Source of the DNA: Actinotalea soli
GTDB taxonomy: Bacteria; Actinomycetota; Actinomycetes; Actinomycetales; Cellulomonadaceae
NCBI RefSeq assembly: GCF_017565425.1
Contig: NZ_JAGEMK010000003.1
Span: 397,536 to 461,535 of the forward strand
Length of the DNA: 64,000 bases
Reading direction: 5' to 3'
A program made the translations under genes and the position numbers. Below, in pieces: positions 1 through 8,209 of the stretch (position 1 is its first letter; each line of letters starts with the position of its first letter). The notes beneath the pieces are model-generated. The model was not told the origin of the DNA, made no database searches, and saw nothing but the letters and a program-made list of their open reading frames with translations.

Positions 1-1357
1 CCGAGAGCTCGTGCGGGTACCGGTTGCGCATGGTGCGGGACAGGTGGACCTGGTCCAGGAGCTCCTCGACGCGACGGTCGAGCTCGCCCCCCGCAGCCAC
101 CTTGTGCAGCTTGAGGGGCTCGCCGATCGACTCACCGATCGGCAGCCGGGGGTTGAGCGAGGACCCGGGATCCTGGAAGACGATCGAGACGTGGTTGCGC
201 ACCTCGCGCAGGTCCTTGCTCGAGATGCCCGCCATCTCCTGGCCACCGATGCGCAGGGACCCACCCGCGACGGGCAGCAGCCCGACGGCGGCCCGTCCGA
301 CCGTGGTCTTGCCCGATCCGGACTCCCCGACGAGGCCGACGACCTCGCCACGGGCGATCGTGAGGTCGATCTCGTCGACCGCACGGAAGGCCGGGGTGCG
401 GCCACGGCTGGGGTACTCGATGACCATCTTCTCGGCGACGAAGGCGGCAGCCGTCTCGCCGTCGGTCGTCGAGGGGGTGGCGACCGGTGCCGTCGTCGTG
501 CTGCTGGCGCGGGTCTCCTCCCCCGAGGTTCCGCCCTCGATCCCGCGGCCCAGGTGGGGCACGGCCTCGAGGAGCTGGCGGGTGTACGGGTCCTGCGGAC
601 GGTTGAAGATGTCGTCGGCGAGCCCGGACTCGACGATCCGTCCGTTCTTCATGACGATCACGCGGTCCGCGAGGTCGGCGACCACGCCCATGTCGTGGGT
701 GATGAGGATGATGCCCGAGTCGATGCGGGTCCGCAGGTCCCGCATGAGCTTGAGGATCTCCGCCTGGACCGTGACGTCGAGGGCCGTGGTGGGCTCGTCG
801 GCGATCAGCAGCTTGGGGTCGCAGGCCAGGGCCTGGGCGATCATCGCGCGCTGGCGCTGCCCGCCCGAGAGCTGGTGCGGGTACTTGTCCACCGACTTGG
901 CCGGCTGCGGGATGTCGACGAGGGTGAGCAGCTCGATGGCGCGCGCGCGGGCCGCCTTGGGCCCGAGGTCGAAGTGGGTCCGCAGGGTCTCGATGATCTG
1001 GAAGCCGACCGTGTACACGGGGTTCAGGGCCGTCATCGGCTCCTGGAAGATGACCGAGACGTCCTTGCCGCGCACGCGCGAGAGCTGCTTGTGCGGCAGG
1101 CCGAGCAGCTCCCGCCCCGCGAGCTTCGCGCTGCCCGTGGCCCGTCCGTTGCGGGGCAGGAGCCCGATGAGGGACATCGAGGACTGGGTCTTGCCCGAGC
1201 CCGACTCGCCGACGATCGCGAGGACCTCACCAGGGTGGACGTCGTAGCTGACGTCGACAGCAGCGGGGAACCACTCGCCCTCGACGTAGAAGTCGACCCC
1301 GAGGTCGCGGACCTCGAGGATCGGCGTCTGGTCGGTGGTGGGGGTGTCAGTAGCCAC
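1..1357 (-). CDS. Peptide ABC transporter double ATPase, OppD-OppF fusion (3' end outside window)
   Basis: Energises uptake of oligopeptides (or a related substrate) by the permeases encoded just upstream. Translating the minus strand from the GTG at 1357 gives about 452 residues without a stop before the window edge. Two ABC modules are visible: Walker A GESGSGKT near residues 50-57, signature LSGGQRQR near 163-170 and Walker B LLIADEPT near 184-191, then a linker rich in S/T/E and a second Walker A GESGSGKTT near 344-352. The window ends inside the second signature (PHELS). An SD-like AAAGGACA lies about 10 nt before the GTG. The fused DF arrangement is common in actinobacteria. It is the last visible gene of the opp-like operon; the gap to the preceding permease stop (2099) contains the oppositely oriented PH-domain gene, so it may have its own promoter. 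Confidence 0.9.
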   Translation of the reverse strand, partial: MATDTPTTDQTPILEVRDLGVDFYVEGEWFPAAVDVSYDVHPGEVLAIVGESGSGKTQSSMSLIGLLPRNGRATGSAKLAGRELLGLPHKQLSRVRGKDVSVIFQEPMTALNPVYTVGFQIIETLRTHFDLGPKAARARAIELLTLVDIPQPAKSVDKYPHQLSGGQRQRAMIAQALACDPKLLIADEPTTALDVTVQAEILKLMRDLRTRIDSGIILITHDMGVVADLADRVIVMKNGRIVESGLADDIFNRPQDPYTRQLLEAVPHLGRGIEGGTSGEETRASSTTTAPVATPSTTDGETAAAFVAEKMVIEYPSRGRTPAFRAVDEIDLTIARGEVVGLVGESGSGKTTVGRAAVGLLPVAGGSLRIGGQEMAGISSKDLREVRNHVSIVFQDPGSSLNPRLPIGESIGEPLKLHKVAAGGELDRRVEELLDQVHLSRTMRNRYPHELS

Positions 1358-1472
1358 GGTGAGGCCCTGTCCTTTCACGACGGCGCGCGGTCCGGGTACG
1401 GAGGCGCGCGTGGGGGCACGGGAGGCGGTCGGTCGGGACGGACCCGCCTGCTGGATCTGGGACGATGACCGG

Positions 1473-2081
1473 GTGGAGTCGCAGACGGTCGAGTTCAGAG
1501 CACGGAGCGGACGCATCCTGACCGTCGCGGTCGGCGTGCTGTGCGGCGTGGCCTTCGTGGCCACCACGATCGAGGACCCGGTGGTCGGCCTGCGGTACCT
1601 GCCGGCACTGCTCGTCCCGGCCGTCCTGGTGTGGACGATCCTGGGACGCCCGGCAGTCCTGGTCGACGACAGCGGCGTCGAGCTGCGCAACGTCCTGCGC
1701 ACGGTGCACCTGCCCTGGCCGGCGATCCTGCGGATCGACACCAAGTACGCGCTGACCCTCGAGACGGCCTATGGCACCTACTCCGCGTGGGCCGCCCCCG
1801 CACCGGGACGCATGCAGGCCCTCGGCGCCGGCCCGGAGGACCTCGCGCACCTGCCCGAGTCCACGTACGGCGCAGGTGGCGTGCGTCCTGGTGACCTGAT
1901 CACCTCGCCCTCCGGCCAGGCGGCGGCCCACGTGCGCCGCCGCTGGGAGGAGCTTCGTGACGCCGGGCACCTCGACGACCCCAGGCTCGAGGCAGCACGT
2001 CCCGGGGTGCGGTGGCACGTCGTGCCCGCCCTGGCCGTGGGCCTGCTCTCGGCCCTGGCCCTCGTCGCCGTTCGCCTCTGA
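1473..2081 (+). CDS. PH domain-containing membrane protein
   Basis: Small membrane protein of 202 aa resembling the actinobacterial bacterial-PH-domain family (bPH). Two hydrophobic segments near the N-terminus (ILTVAVGVLCGVAFVAT and YLPALLVPAVLVWTIL) are followed by a beta-rich stretch beginning VLVDDSGVELRNVLRTVHLPW, typical of the PH-like fold, and one C-terminal hydrophobic segment. The frame is open further upstream, but that would run into the divergent transporter ATPase gene; the GTG at 1473 leaves a 115-bp divergent intergenic region, so it is the likely start. It sits between the two permease genes and the ATPase gene of the transporter operon on the opposite strand, which breaks that operon. 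Function unknown. Confidence 0.75.
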   Translation: MESQTVEFRARSGRILTVAVGVLCGVAFVATTIEDPVVGLRYLPALLVPAVLVWTILGRPAVLVDDSGVELRNVLRTVHLPWPAILRIDTKYALTLETAYGTYSAWAAPAPGRMQALGAGPEDLAHLPESTYGAGGVRPGDLITSPSGQAAAHVRRRWEELRDAGHLDDPRLEAARPGVRWHVVPALAVGLLSALALVAVRL

Positions 2082-2098
2082 CGGGCTGGCCACCGGGC

Positions 2099-3115
2099 TC
2101 AGCCCTTGGCCATCTTGCGCTGGCTGGGGATCTTCCGCTGGCGCGGGTCGAAGGCGTCCCGCAGCCCGTCACCGATGAAGTTCACGCACAGCGCGATCAG
2201 CACGATGAACAGCCCGGGCCACCAGAACAGCCACGGCCGGGTCGCGAAGGCGGTCTGGTACTGGTTGATGAGGTTGCCCAGGGACACGTCCGGGGACGTG
2301 ATGCCGAAGCCCAGGTAGCTGAGGGCGGTCTCGAGGAGGATGGCCGAGGCCATGAGGAGCGTGGCGTTGACGATGATCACGCCCACCGCGTTGGGCAGCA
2401 TGTGCTTGAACATGATCCGTCCGCTGCTCGCCCCCGCCACGCGGGCCGCGTCGACGAACTCGCGCTCGCGCAGCGAGAGGAACTCGCCACGCACCAGACG
2501 CGCCATGGAGGTCCAGGTGACGAAGCTGAGTGCCAGCGCCAGGGTGATCGGGCTCGCGCCCCCGACGAGGACACCGAGGATCGCTCCGATCATGATGATC
2601 GGGATCGTGATGATCATGTCGGTGAACCGCATGAGCAGGTTGTCGAGGCGACCGCGGAAGTAGCCCGCGAGGGCCCCCATCACGATGCCGATGGTGCTCG
2701 CGACCAGGCCGATGATCGTCATGACCAGCAGAGACTGCTGGGTGCCACGCATCACCAGCGCGAAGACGTCCTTGCCGATGTTGTCCTGGCCGAACGGGTG
2801 GTCACCGATCGAGATGCCGCCGTCGAAGGACATGGTCGGAGCGCCGCCGGCGTTCACGATCGGGAGGTTCTCGCGGTAGTTGAACTGCCACCAGCCGGGG
2901 ATGGGCCCCCAGCCGATCGAGGTCGTCGCGAGCAGGACGATCCCGGTCAGCACCACGGCTGCGGTCATCGCTCCGCGGTGGCGGAGGAAGCGGCGCAGGA
3001 CGATGCGCCCCTGGGAGAGGCCCTCGACCTCCTTGAGCTCGATCGCGTTCTCGACGTTCTCGGCCGGGTCGGCGTGCCCGCCGGGCTGCGGGTTCGTGGG
3101 CGTGGGGGTACTCAT
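2099..3115 (-). CDS. Peptide ABC transporter permease, OppC/DppC type
   Basis: Inner-membrane permease of 338 aa, partner of the OppB-type permease. After a Pro-rich cytoplasmic N-terminus there is one TM segment (AMTAAVVLTGIVLLATTS), a periplasmic loop, then the five-helix BPD_transp_1 core with the EAA-like loop LREREFVDAARVAGASSGRIMFKHMLPN that contacts the ATPase. It ends with the family-typical sequence FIGDGLRDAFDPR. Its ATG overlaps the stop of the upstream permease by 4 nt (ATGA), so the two are translationally coupled. Confidence 0.92.
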   Translation of the reverse strand: MSTPTPTNPQPGGHADPAENVENAIELKEVEGLSQGRIVLRRFLRHRGAMTAAVVLTGIVLLATTSIGWGPIPGWWQFNYRENLPIVNAGGAPTMSFDGGISIGDHPFGQDNIGKDVFALVMRGTQQSLLVMTIIGLVASTIGIVMGALAGYFRGRLDNLLMRFTDMIITIPIIMIGAILGVLVGGASPITLALALSFVTWTSMARLVRGEFLSLREREFVDAARVAGASSGRIMFKHMLPNAVGVIIVNATLLMASAILLETALSYLGFGITSPDVSLGNLINQYQTAFATRPWLFWWPGLFIVLIALCVNFIGDGLRDAFDPRQRKIPSQRKMAKG

Positions 3116-4749
3116 GCGTTCACCCGGATCCTGGGGTCGAGGGCTGCGTAGACGAAGTCGACGACGATGTTCGCGAGGACCAGGAGGGTCCCGACGACGA
3201 TGAAGTAGCCCATCACCGGGTCGACGTCGTGGCGGTTCATGCCCTGGATGAAGAGGGTGCCCATGCCGGTCCAGCCGAAGATCCGCTCGGTGATGATCGC
3301 CCCGCCGAAGAGGTTGGCGATGTCGAGGGGCACGATCGTCGCGAGCGGGATGAGCGCGTTGCGGAAGGCGTGCCGGACCGTCACCACCCGCTCCGAGAGG
3401 CCCTTGGCCCGCGCGGTGCGGATGTAGTCCTGGTTCATCACCTCGAGGAGGCTCGCCCGCGAGTACCGCGTGTAGGAGGCGAAGGAGATGAGGATCAGCG
3501 CGATCGTCGGCAGGATCAGGTGCGTGTAGGTGTCGAGGGTCTCGACCCAGAAGTCACCGGTCAGGCCAGGGGTCTGCGACCCGATCGTGGCGATCGGTCG
3601 TCCGGCGATCCTGCTCGAGTTGCTGTAGACCTCCCACACGCCCATCAGACGGTCCACGAAGATGAGGATGGCGACGAAGACCGCGGTGATCGCCGCCGCG
3701 CGCATCGACTGCCCGCGGTCCGGCCCACCGAAGAGCCACCCGATGACGACGCCCGAGAGCACCGTGAGCAGACCGAAGCCGACGATCATCAGCGCGCTGG
3801 CGTTCACGAAGGCGAACTGGAGCGGGTAGTAGAGAGCGAGACCGAGTCCGACGGCGGTGAGCGCGGAGTAGAGGGCCTTGCGGTTGCGCAGGCCGGCCGC
3901 GATCGCCGTGACCCCGAAGGCGATGGCCGCACCCAGGATGCCGATCACGACGGGCCCGAGGCTCGGGTCCAGCAGCCAGCCCGTGGTCGTGATGAAGGTC
4001 AGCATGGCCGCGGTCGCAGCGCCGGCGATGACGAAGGTCGTGGCGCGACGTCGCGCGTTCCCTCCGACGATCGCCTGCCACACCAGACCGCCGAGGAGCG
4101 ATATCCCTGCGATCACCGGCGGAGATATCCGTGGGTCGGCGAGGAAGTCGTTGAACCCGATCGCGCCCCAGAGCTTGAGCAGCACCGCGACCCAGAAGGA
4201 GGGCAGCGAGTACAGCACGAAGGACATGAAGGTCACGCCGTAGTCGAAGCCCGTGTACTGGCGGAGCGCCGAGGCGATGCCGACCGTGACACCGAGGGCG
4301 AGAGCCACGACGACCGACATCCCGATGAGGGTGACCGTCTGGGGGATCGCCGAGGACAGCATCGTGACGACCGGCTGGTTCGTCACCCAGCTGCTGCCCA
4401 GGTCGCACTGTCCGACGAGGCAACCGGCAGCTCCACCGAGCCACGAGAGGTACCGCACGGGGGCGGGGGTGTCGAGGTTCAGCAGGTCGATCCGCTGCTG
4501 GATGAGCTGGTCGCGGTTGGGCGCCGAGCTCGCGTAGAGCTCCTCGAGCGGGTCGAGGGAGTACGCGAGGAGCATGTAGACGATGAAGGTGGCTCCGAGG
4601 AGCACGATCGCCGAGGACAGGAGGCGCCTGCCGATGAAGGCGAGCATCGGCCCGCTCGCTCGGAGACGGGCGCGTGGGCCGGTGGCGGAGACCGGAGCGG
4701 CAGAGACCGCTTCGTCACCGCTCGCGCGGCTCGACACTGAGGTTGCCAT
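3112..4749 (-). CDS. Peptide ABC transporter permease, OppB/DppB type, with large membrane insertion
   Basis: Permease of 545 aa; typical OppB/DppB proteins are about 310-340 aa. The N-terminal TM (FIGRRLLSSAIVLLGATFIVYML), the loop and the C-terminal core with EAA motif (EVMNQDYIRTARAKGLSERV) and LDPRIRV ending are normal. Between about residues 195 and 400 there is an extra segment of roughly 200 residues with about six hydrophobic helices, beginning at ISPPVIAGISLLGG and ending near AVFVAILIFVDRL, placed where the family normally has a short loop between core helices. The reading frame is uninterrupted and the flanks join normally, so this is a real insertion, not a frameshift. First permease gene after the binding-protein gene, separated by 258 bp containing strong hairpins. 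Confidence 0.9.
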   Translation of the reverse strand: MATSVSSRASGDEAVSAAPVSATGPRARLRASGPMLAFIGRRLLSSAIVLLGATFIVYMLLAYSLDPLEELYASSAPNRDQLIQQRIDLLNLDTPAPVRYLSWLGGAAGCLVGQCDLGSSWVTNQPVVTMLSSAIPQTVTLIGMSVVVALALGVTVGIASALRQYTGFDYGVTFMSFVLYSLPSFWVAVLLKLWGAIGFNDFLADPRISPPVIAGISLLGGLVWQAIVGGNARRRATTFVIAGAATAAMLTFITTTGWLLDPSLGPVVIGILGAAIAFGVTAIAAGLRNRKALYSALTAVGLGLALYYPLQFAFVNASALMIVGFGLLTVLSGVVIGWLFGGPDRGQSMRAAAITAVFVAILIFVDRLMGVWEVYSNSSRIAGRPIATIGSQTPGLTGDFWVETLDTYTHLILPTIALILISFASYTRYSRASLLEVMNQDYIRTARAKGLSERVVTVRHAFRNALIPLATIVPLDIANLFGGAIITERIFGWTGMGTLFIQGMNRHDVDPVMGYFIVVGTLLVLANIVVDFVYAALDPRIRVNA

Positions 4750-4934
4750 GGGGTGCTGGACCTCGCTGGACGTGGGTCATGGTCGGCGTGAGTCTACGCG
4801 GACCGTCGGAAGGGAAGTTCACCCGGGGTTCTCCTGGGGACCTCCACCCGGTCGGCGACTGGCGCCACCAGGCAGCCCGAGGGGCGGGGGCCCGTCTCGG
4901 GTGAGCGGAGGCGTCGACGGACCGCCCTCACGCT

Positions 4935-5003
4935 CGGTGGGGTACCGCGGCGGACCGCGGTACCCCACCGGTCATGCACTCAGTGGTTCAGCAGGGCTGA
5001 ACC
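4935..5003 (-). terminator. Tandem hairpins between binding-protein and permease genes
   Basis: Two perfect hairpins lie in the transcript just after the binding-protein stop codon (5008). The first has arms GGTTCAGC/GCTGAACC (4985-4992 and 4996-5003, 3-nt loop). The second has 16-bp perfect arms (4935-4950 and 4955-4970) with a 4-nt loop; its arm begins CGGTGGGG and ends ACCGCGG. There is no T tract. They may be a partial terminator or an mRNA 3'-end stabiliser, giving more binding protein than permease. Confidence 0.6.
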
Positions 5004-5007
5004 GTGG

Positions 5008-6870
5008 TCACTCGGTCTCGGCGTCAGCGCCGGGGGCCTCGATCGAGTCCTCCGCGCTGATGTCCCACTCCCAGTAGTTCCAGAAGATGGTCGGCGAGAG
5101 CGGGATGGTCGAGGTGCCACCCAGCACGTCACGCCAGGCCATCACGCCCGGGTGCTGGAAGATCGGCACCGAGAAGCCGGCCTCGTTGAGCTCGGTCTCG
5201 ATCTGGATGAGCAGCTCGGTCTCGACCTCGGGGTCGGTGTTGGTCGAGAGCTCGTCCCAGTAGGCGTCCATCGTCTCGCTCGAGAAGCCACCGAAGTTGT
5301 TGTTGCCGTCGGTGATGAAGTTCGCCTGGCCGTTGAGCGCGAAGGTGCTCGTGGACTGCCAGCCGAACAGCGAGGCGTCGTACGTGTTGGACTGCGCCAG
5401 GCGCGGGCCCCAGTCGACGTCACCCTCGTCGATCACGTTGAAGCCGACCTCGGAGGCCGAGTTCGAGATGAGCTCGTACTGGTTCTCGCGACGGACGTTG
5501 CCCTCGCCGTAGAGGAAGCGCACGTCGATCGGGGTCTCGACCCCGGCCTCGGCGAGTAGGTCGGCGGCCGCGTCCCGGTTGGCCTGGTCGTCCTCCGAGA
5601 AGAGGTCAGAGCCGTTGCTGGAGACGACCTCCTCGTAGTTCGGGGCGTCCGGGACGAGGTTGTGCGAGTTGCGCAGCACGGCGTCCGGCTGGATCGGCTG
5701 GATCAGCTTCTCCATGATCTCGGTGCGCGGCACCGAGAGGAGGAAGGCCTGACGCACGAGGCGAGCGGTCTCCTCGTCACCACCGTAGGTGGCGGGGTCG
5801 AACGGGCCACCGTTGTTGAAGACGACGTCGACGTGCTCGTAGGTGCCCTCGGACGTGCCCTCGAACTCGACGCCGTCCATGCCCTCGAGGGTCGCGACCA
5901 GGTCGACCGAGGCCTGCGGGGAGATCAGGTCGACCTCACCGTTCTGCAGCGCGGTGGCCGAGGCCAGCGGGTCCTCGTTGTAGCGGACCGTGATCGCCTC
6001 GACCTGCGGGGTCGGGCCCCACTCGTAGTCGTCGCGCGCGGTGACCGTGAGGTACTGGCCCTCGACGAAGTCGGTCATGACGTAGGCGCCAGAGGAGAGG
6101 TAGAGACGCTCGTCGTCGGGCAGCGAGGTGAAGTCGAAGCCGGTGTTCCACGCCGCCGAGATGGCCGACAGGTCCTCGGTGACGTCGTTCGCGAACGCGT
6201 CGTACAGGCGCTCCTTGGCCTCCTGGGCGTCCTCGACCTCGAGGGCGACGCCGACGAGGGCGTGCGCCGCGACGGGAGAGGGCTGGATCGAGACCTCCCA
6301 GTCGGAGCGGGGCTCGTCGTACTCGAAGGTGACCGTGCGCCCGTCGTCACTGATCTCGGGCATGCCCGAGATCAGGTTGGCCGCCGGGGTGGTCGAGCTG
6401 AAGTAGACGCCTGCGTCGATCGCGTCCTGGTTGGTGATCTCGCCGGTCTCGGGGTCGTACTCGGGCGCGACGTTGTCCCAGCGGTCGTTGTTGGCAGCCC
6501 AGTAGAGGAACACGTCGTAGGCGTCGACAGGCGCGCCGTCCGACCACGTGACGCCCTCGTTCACGGTGTACGACACCGTGAAGGGGTCCTCCGAGGTGAC
6601 CTCGTACGAGCCGAAGTCCTCGTTCTGGGCGACGTTGAGGTCGCCGTCGTAGTAGTTGAACTGAGCGTTCGTCAAATACAGGATGTTCGCGTTGGCCGTC
6701 GCGTTGCCGGTGTCCGTGAGGTTGTTCTGCGAGTAGAACGACTGGTTCCAGCCGATGCTGACCGAGGTGTCCTCCTCGATCTCGCTCCCCTCGGGGGTCG
6801 AGCACGCACTCAGTACGAGCGCACCCGTCGCGACGATGGCGCCTGCGGCGCCGATTCGCCTGATCTTCAC
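5008..6870 (-). CDS. Peptide ABC transporter substrate-binding lipoprotein (SBP family 5)
   Basis: Extracytoplasmic binding protein of 620 aa that delivers peptides (or a similar ligand) to the permeases. The GTG at 6870 has a near-perfect SD (AGGAGGA, 3 nt away from ACA-GTG), which excludes longer in-frame starts upstream. A lipoprotein signal follows: MKIRRIG, hydrophobic run AAGAIVATGALVL, lipobox LSAC with Cys23. The mature part has SBP_bac_5 features: TYTVNEGVTWSDGAPVDAYDV, then LASATALQNGEVDLI and the C-terminal HPGVMAWRD. Length is somewhat above the family mean (about 540). First gene of the transporter operon. Substrate cannot be assigned from sequence. Confidence 0.92.
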   Translation of the reverse strand: MKIRRIGAAGAIVATGALVLSACSTPEGSEIEEDTSVSIGWNQSFYSQNNLTDTGNATANANILYLTNAQFNYYDGDLNVAQNEDFGSYEVTSEDPFTVSYTVNEGVTWSDGAPVDAYDVFLYWAANNDRWDNVAPEYDPETGEITNQDAIDAGVYFSSTTPAANLISGMPEISDDGRTVTFEYDEPRSDWEVSIQPSPVAAHALVGVALEVEDAQEAKERLYDAFANDVTEDLSAISAAWNTGFDFTSLPDDERLYLSSGAYVMTDFVEGQYLTVTARDDYEWGPTPQVEAITVRYNEDPLASATALQNGEVDLISPQASVDLVATLEGMDGVEFEGTSEGTYEHVDVVFNNGGPFDPATYGGDEETARLVRQAFLLSVPRTEIMEKLIQPIQPDAVLRNSHNLVPDAPNYEEVVSSNGSDLFSEDDQANRDAAADLLAEAGVETPIDVRFLYGEGNVRRENQYELISNSASEVGFNVIDEGDVDWGPRLAQSNTYDASLFGWQSTSTFALNGQANFITDGNNNFGGFSSETMDAYWDELSTNTDPEVETELLIQIETELNEAGFSVPIFQHPGVMAWRDVLGGTSTIPLSPTIFWNYWEWDISAEDSIEAPGADAETE

Positions 6871-7044
6871 TGTTCCTCCTGACAAGGATGCGGTAGGGCC
6901 GCGCACGACCTGTGTCTTCGAACCGCGAGGGGTGCGAGGAGCACGGGCCACCCGTGTCCACCATGGATGACCGTGACCATACAACCGCCGAATGAGGCTC
7001 CCGGGACACGTCACGAGCCGGAAGTCCGATCGTTACGCATTCGA

Positions 7045-7056
7045 TACTGGCCAGTA
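7045..7056. promoter_or_regulatory. Perfect 12-bp palindrome, candidate operator of the peptide transporter operon
   Basis: TACTGGCCAGTA is a perfect palindrome 175 bp before the GTG of the binding-protein gene, in the AT-richer part of the intergenic region. A regulator binding site is possible but unproven; no regulator gene is adjacent. Confidence 0.3.
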
Positions 7057-7366
7057 GGTCTCACATCGTGGAACGCGACGCTGGCCGCCCTCGCAAGGAA
7101 GCCGTCGGGCAACCCTGCTTCGGCGACGGTTTCTAGCGCGAGACGGACCCACGGGCAACGAATCGGTGGCACAGCCCGGCCTCCCCGGTCCCTAGCACGT
7201 CACGACTCGAGATGTCGGTGGGTGAGACCCCTCAGGGCGCCGAGGCCTCACCGGACGACACCCGCTGCACCGACCGGTACACGTCCGAAACATCGCGCAG
7301 CACCCTCAGCCCGGACGGCCCCGCCTAGCCTGCCGCCCGGACGCCCGGGAGCCTTCCCTGCGCGAC

Positions 7367-7426
7367 GTCGCACATCTGCACCGTGGACGCACAGGCGCAC
7401 CGACGTCCTCGGTGCAGACGTGCGAC
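7367..7426. repeat. 17-bp inverted repeat downstream of the lipoprotein gene
   Basis: Arms 7367-7383 and 7410-7426 pair over 17 bp with one mismatch, separated by 26 bp. In a minus-strand transcript the mismatch becomes a G-U pair, so the full stem forms in that direction. It lies about 100 nt after the stop of the lipoprotein gene (7524) and may end its transcript; there is no T tract. Confidence 0.4.
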
Positions 7427-7523
7427 CCGGACAGGTCGACGCCGGGACCATGCCGCGCGCGCGGCGCCTGCCGCCGGGCTGGGTCAGCTGGTAGGTCCCA
7501 CCACCCATGGCGGACCTGAGCGG

Positions 7524-8111
7524 TCAGTCGGACGTGCCCTCGTACTCGAACCCGGGAACTGCCGCCGGGTCGATCACCAGCACCTCGCCCGGCTGGATCG
7601 GCTCATCAGGAGCGTGCCCGTTGAGCATCCCGAGCAATCCCCCGTTGTCGACGCAGAGGCGCTCCCCGATCACACCCTCGACGTCCCCCGCTGCAGCCGT
7701 GTAGGTCGCGATGCGCCCCTCACCGTCATAGCCGACCTCTCCGTCGGCGAACCTCCGAGACCCCGTGTCCGCAAGGTTCTCCGGAAGGAGGAGCTCGGCC
7801 ACGCCCTTCCCCCCTGCGGTGCCGATGGACAGGTAGGCGGATCCGGTGCAGTCGCCGGGACCGCCGGCCGGGATCCACGAGCCCTCGCCCACCTCCACGT
7901 AGCCGGCCAGCGGATCGAGGTCGCCACCTGCCGCGTCGGGGGATGCCGTCTCCGCCCGCATCGGCGCGGCGAGTGGCTCGAGGGCCGTCACCGCGGCTGT
8001 GGCGTCCGGCTCCTCAGACGCCGACGGTGCGCTCGACATCGAGCACCCTGCGATGGCGGCGCCGAGCGCGACAGAGCCGAGTGTCCGGCCCAGTGGCAGG
8101 ATCCCCCGCAC
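7524..8111 (-). CDS. Hypothetical lipoprotein
   Basis: 195-aa exported protein of unknown function. Start GTG 8111 is chosen because GAGGGGG precedes it by about 6 nt and because the signal peptide follows immediately: MRGILPLGRT, hydrophobic LGSVALGAA, lipobox IAGC with Cys23. The next ~45 residues are a low-complexity A/S/E/P linker, then a folded-looking domain (about residues 70-195) with PGDCTGSAYLSIGTAGG and the C-terminal PGEVLVIDPAAVPGFEY. Two cysteines (in PGDCTG and GERLCVDN) could form a disulfide outside the membrane. No family recognised. Confidence 0.7.
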   Translation of the reverse strand: MRGILPLGRTLGSVALGAAIAGCSMSSAPSASEEPDATAAVTALEPLAAPMRAETASPDAAGGDLDPLAGYVEVGEGSWIPAGGPGDCTGSAYLSIGTAGGKGVAELLLPENLADTGSRRFADGEVGYDGEGRIATYTAAAGDVEGVIGERLCVDNGGLLGMLNGHAPDEPIQPGEVLVIDPAAVPGFEYEGTSD

Positions 8112-8209
8112 GCGACGCCCCCTCGGTCCTCGCCCGCGCAACGACAGGCACGCATACGCGGCCGCACCCTGGGCGTAGCACCCATGGTAAGGACGGCCAC
8201 CTGCCCTGA

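Larger units (their letters stand above)
6871..7523. other. Gene-free region upstream of the peptide transporter operon (653 bp)
   Basis: No convincing gene is seen. The part next to the operon (about 6960-7080) is visibly lower in GC than its surroundings and should hold the promoter; the rest is GC-rich and contains the inverted repeat at 7367-7426. Open frames here have very high Arg/Pro/Gly content and no SD, as expected for noise in GC-rich DNA. Confidence 0.6.

Noticed and set aside
3229..4740. Long open frame on the plus strand opposite the permease gene
   Set aside because: Composition dominated by R, D, E, G, H; no SD; the minus-strand frame encodes a clear permease. The same reasoning removes the antisense frames at 5662-6882, 38787-40388, 52908-55313 and 61960-63867.
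7248..7508. 86-residue minus-strand frame between the lipoprotein gene and the peptide transporter operon
   Set aside because: Arg/Gly/Pro-rich without recognisable domain or SD, and it contains the inverted repeat; treated as intergenic.
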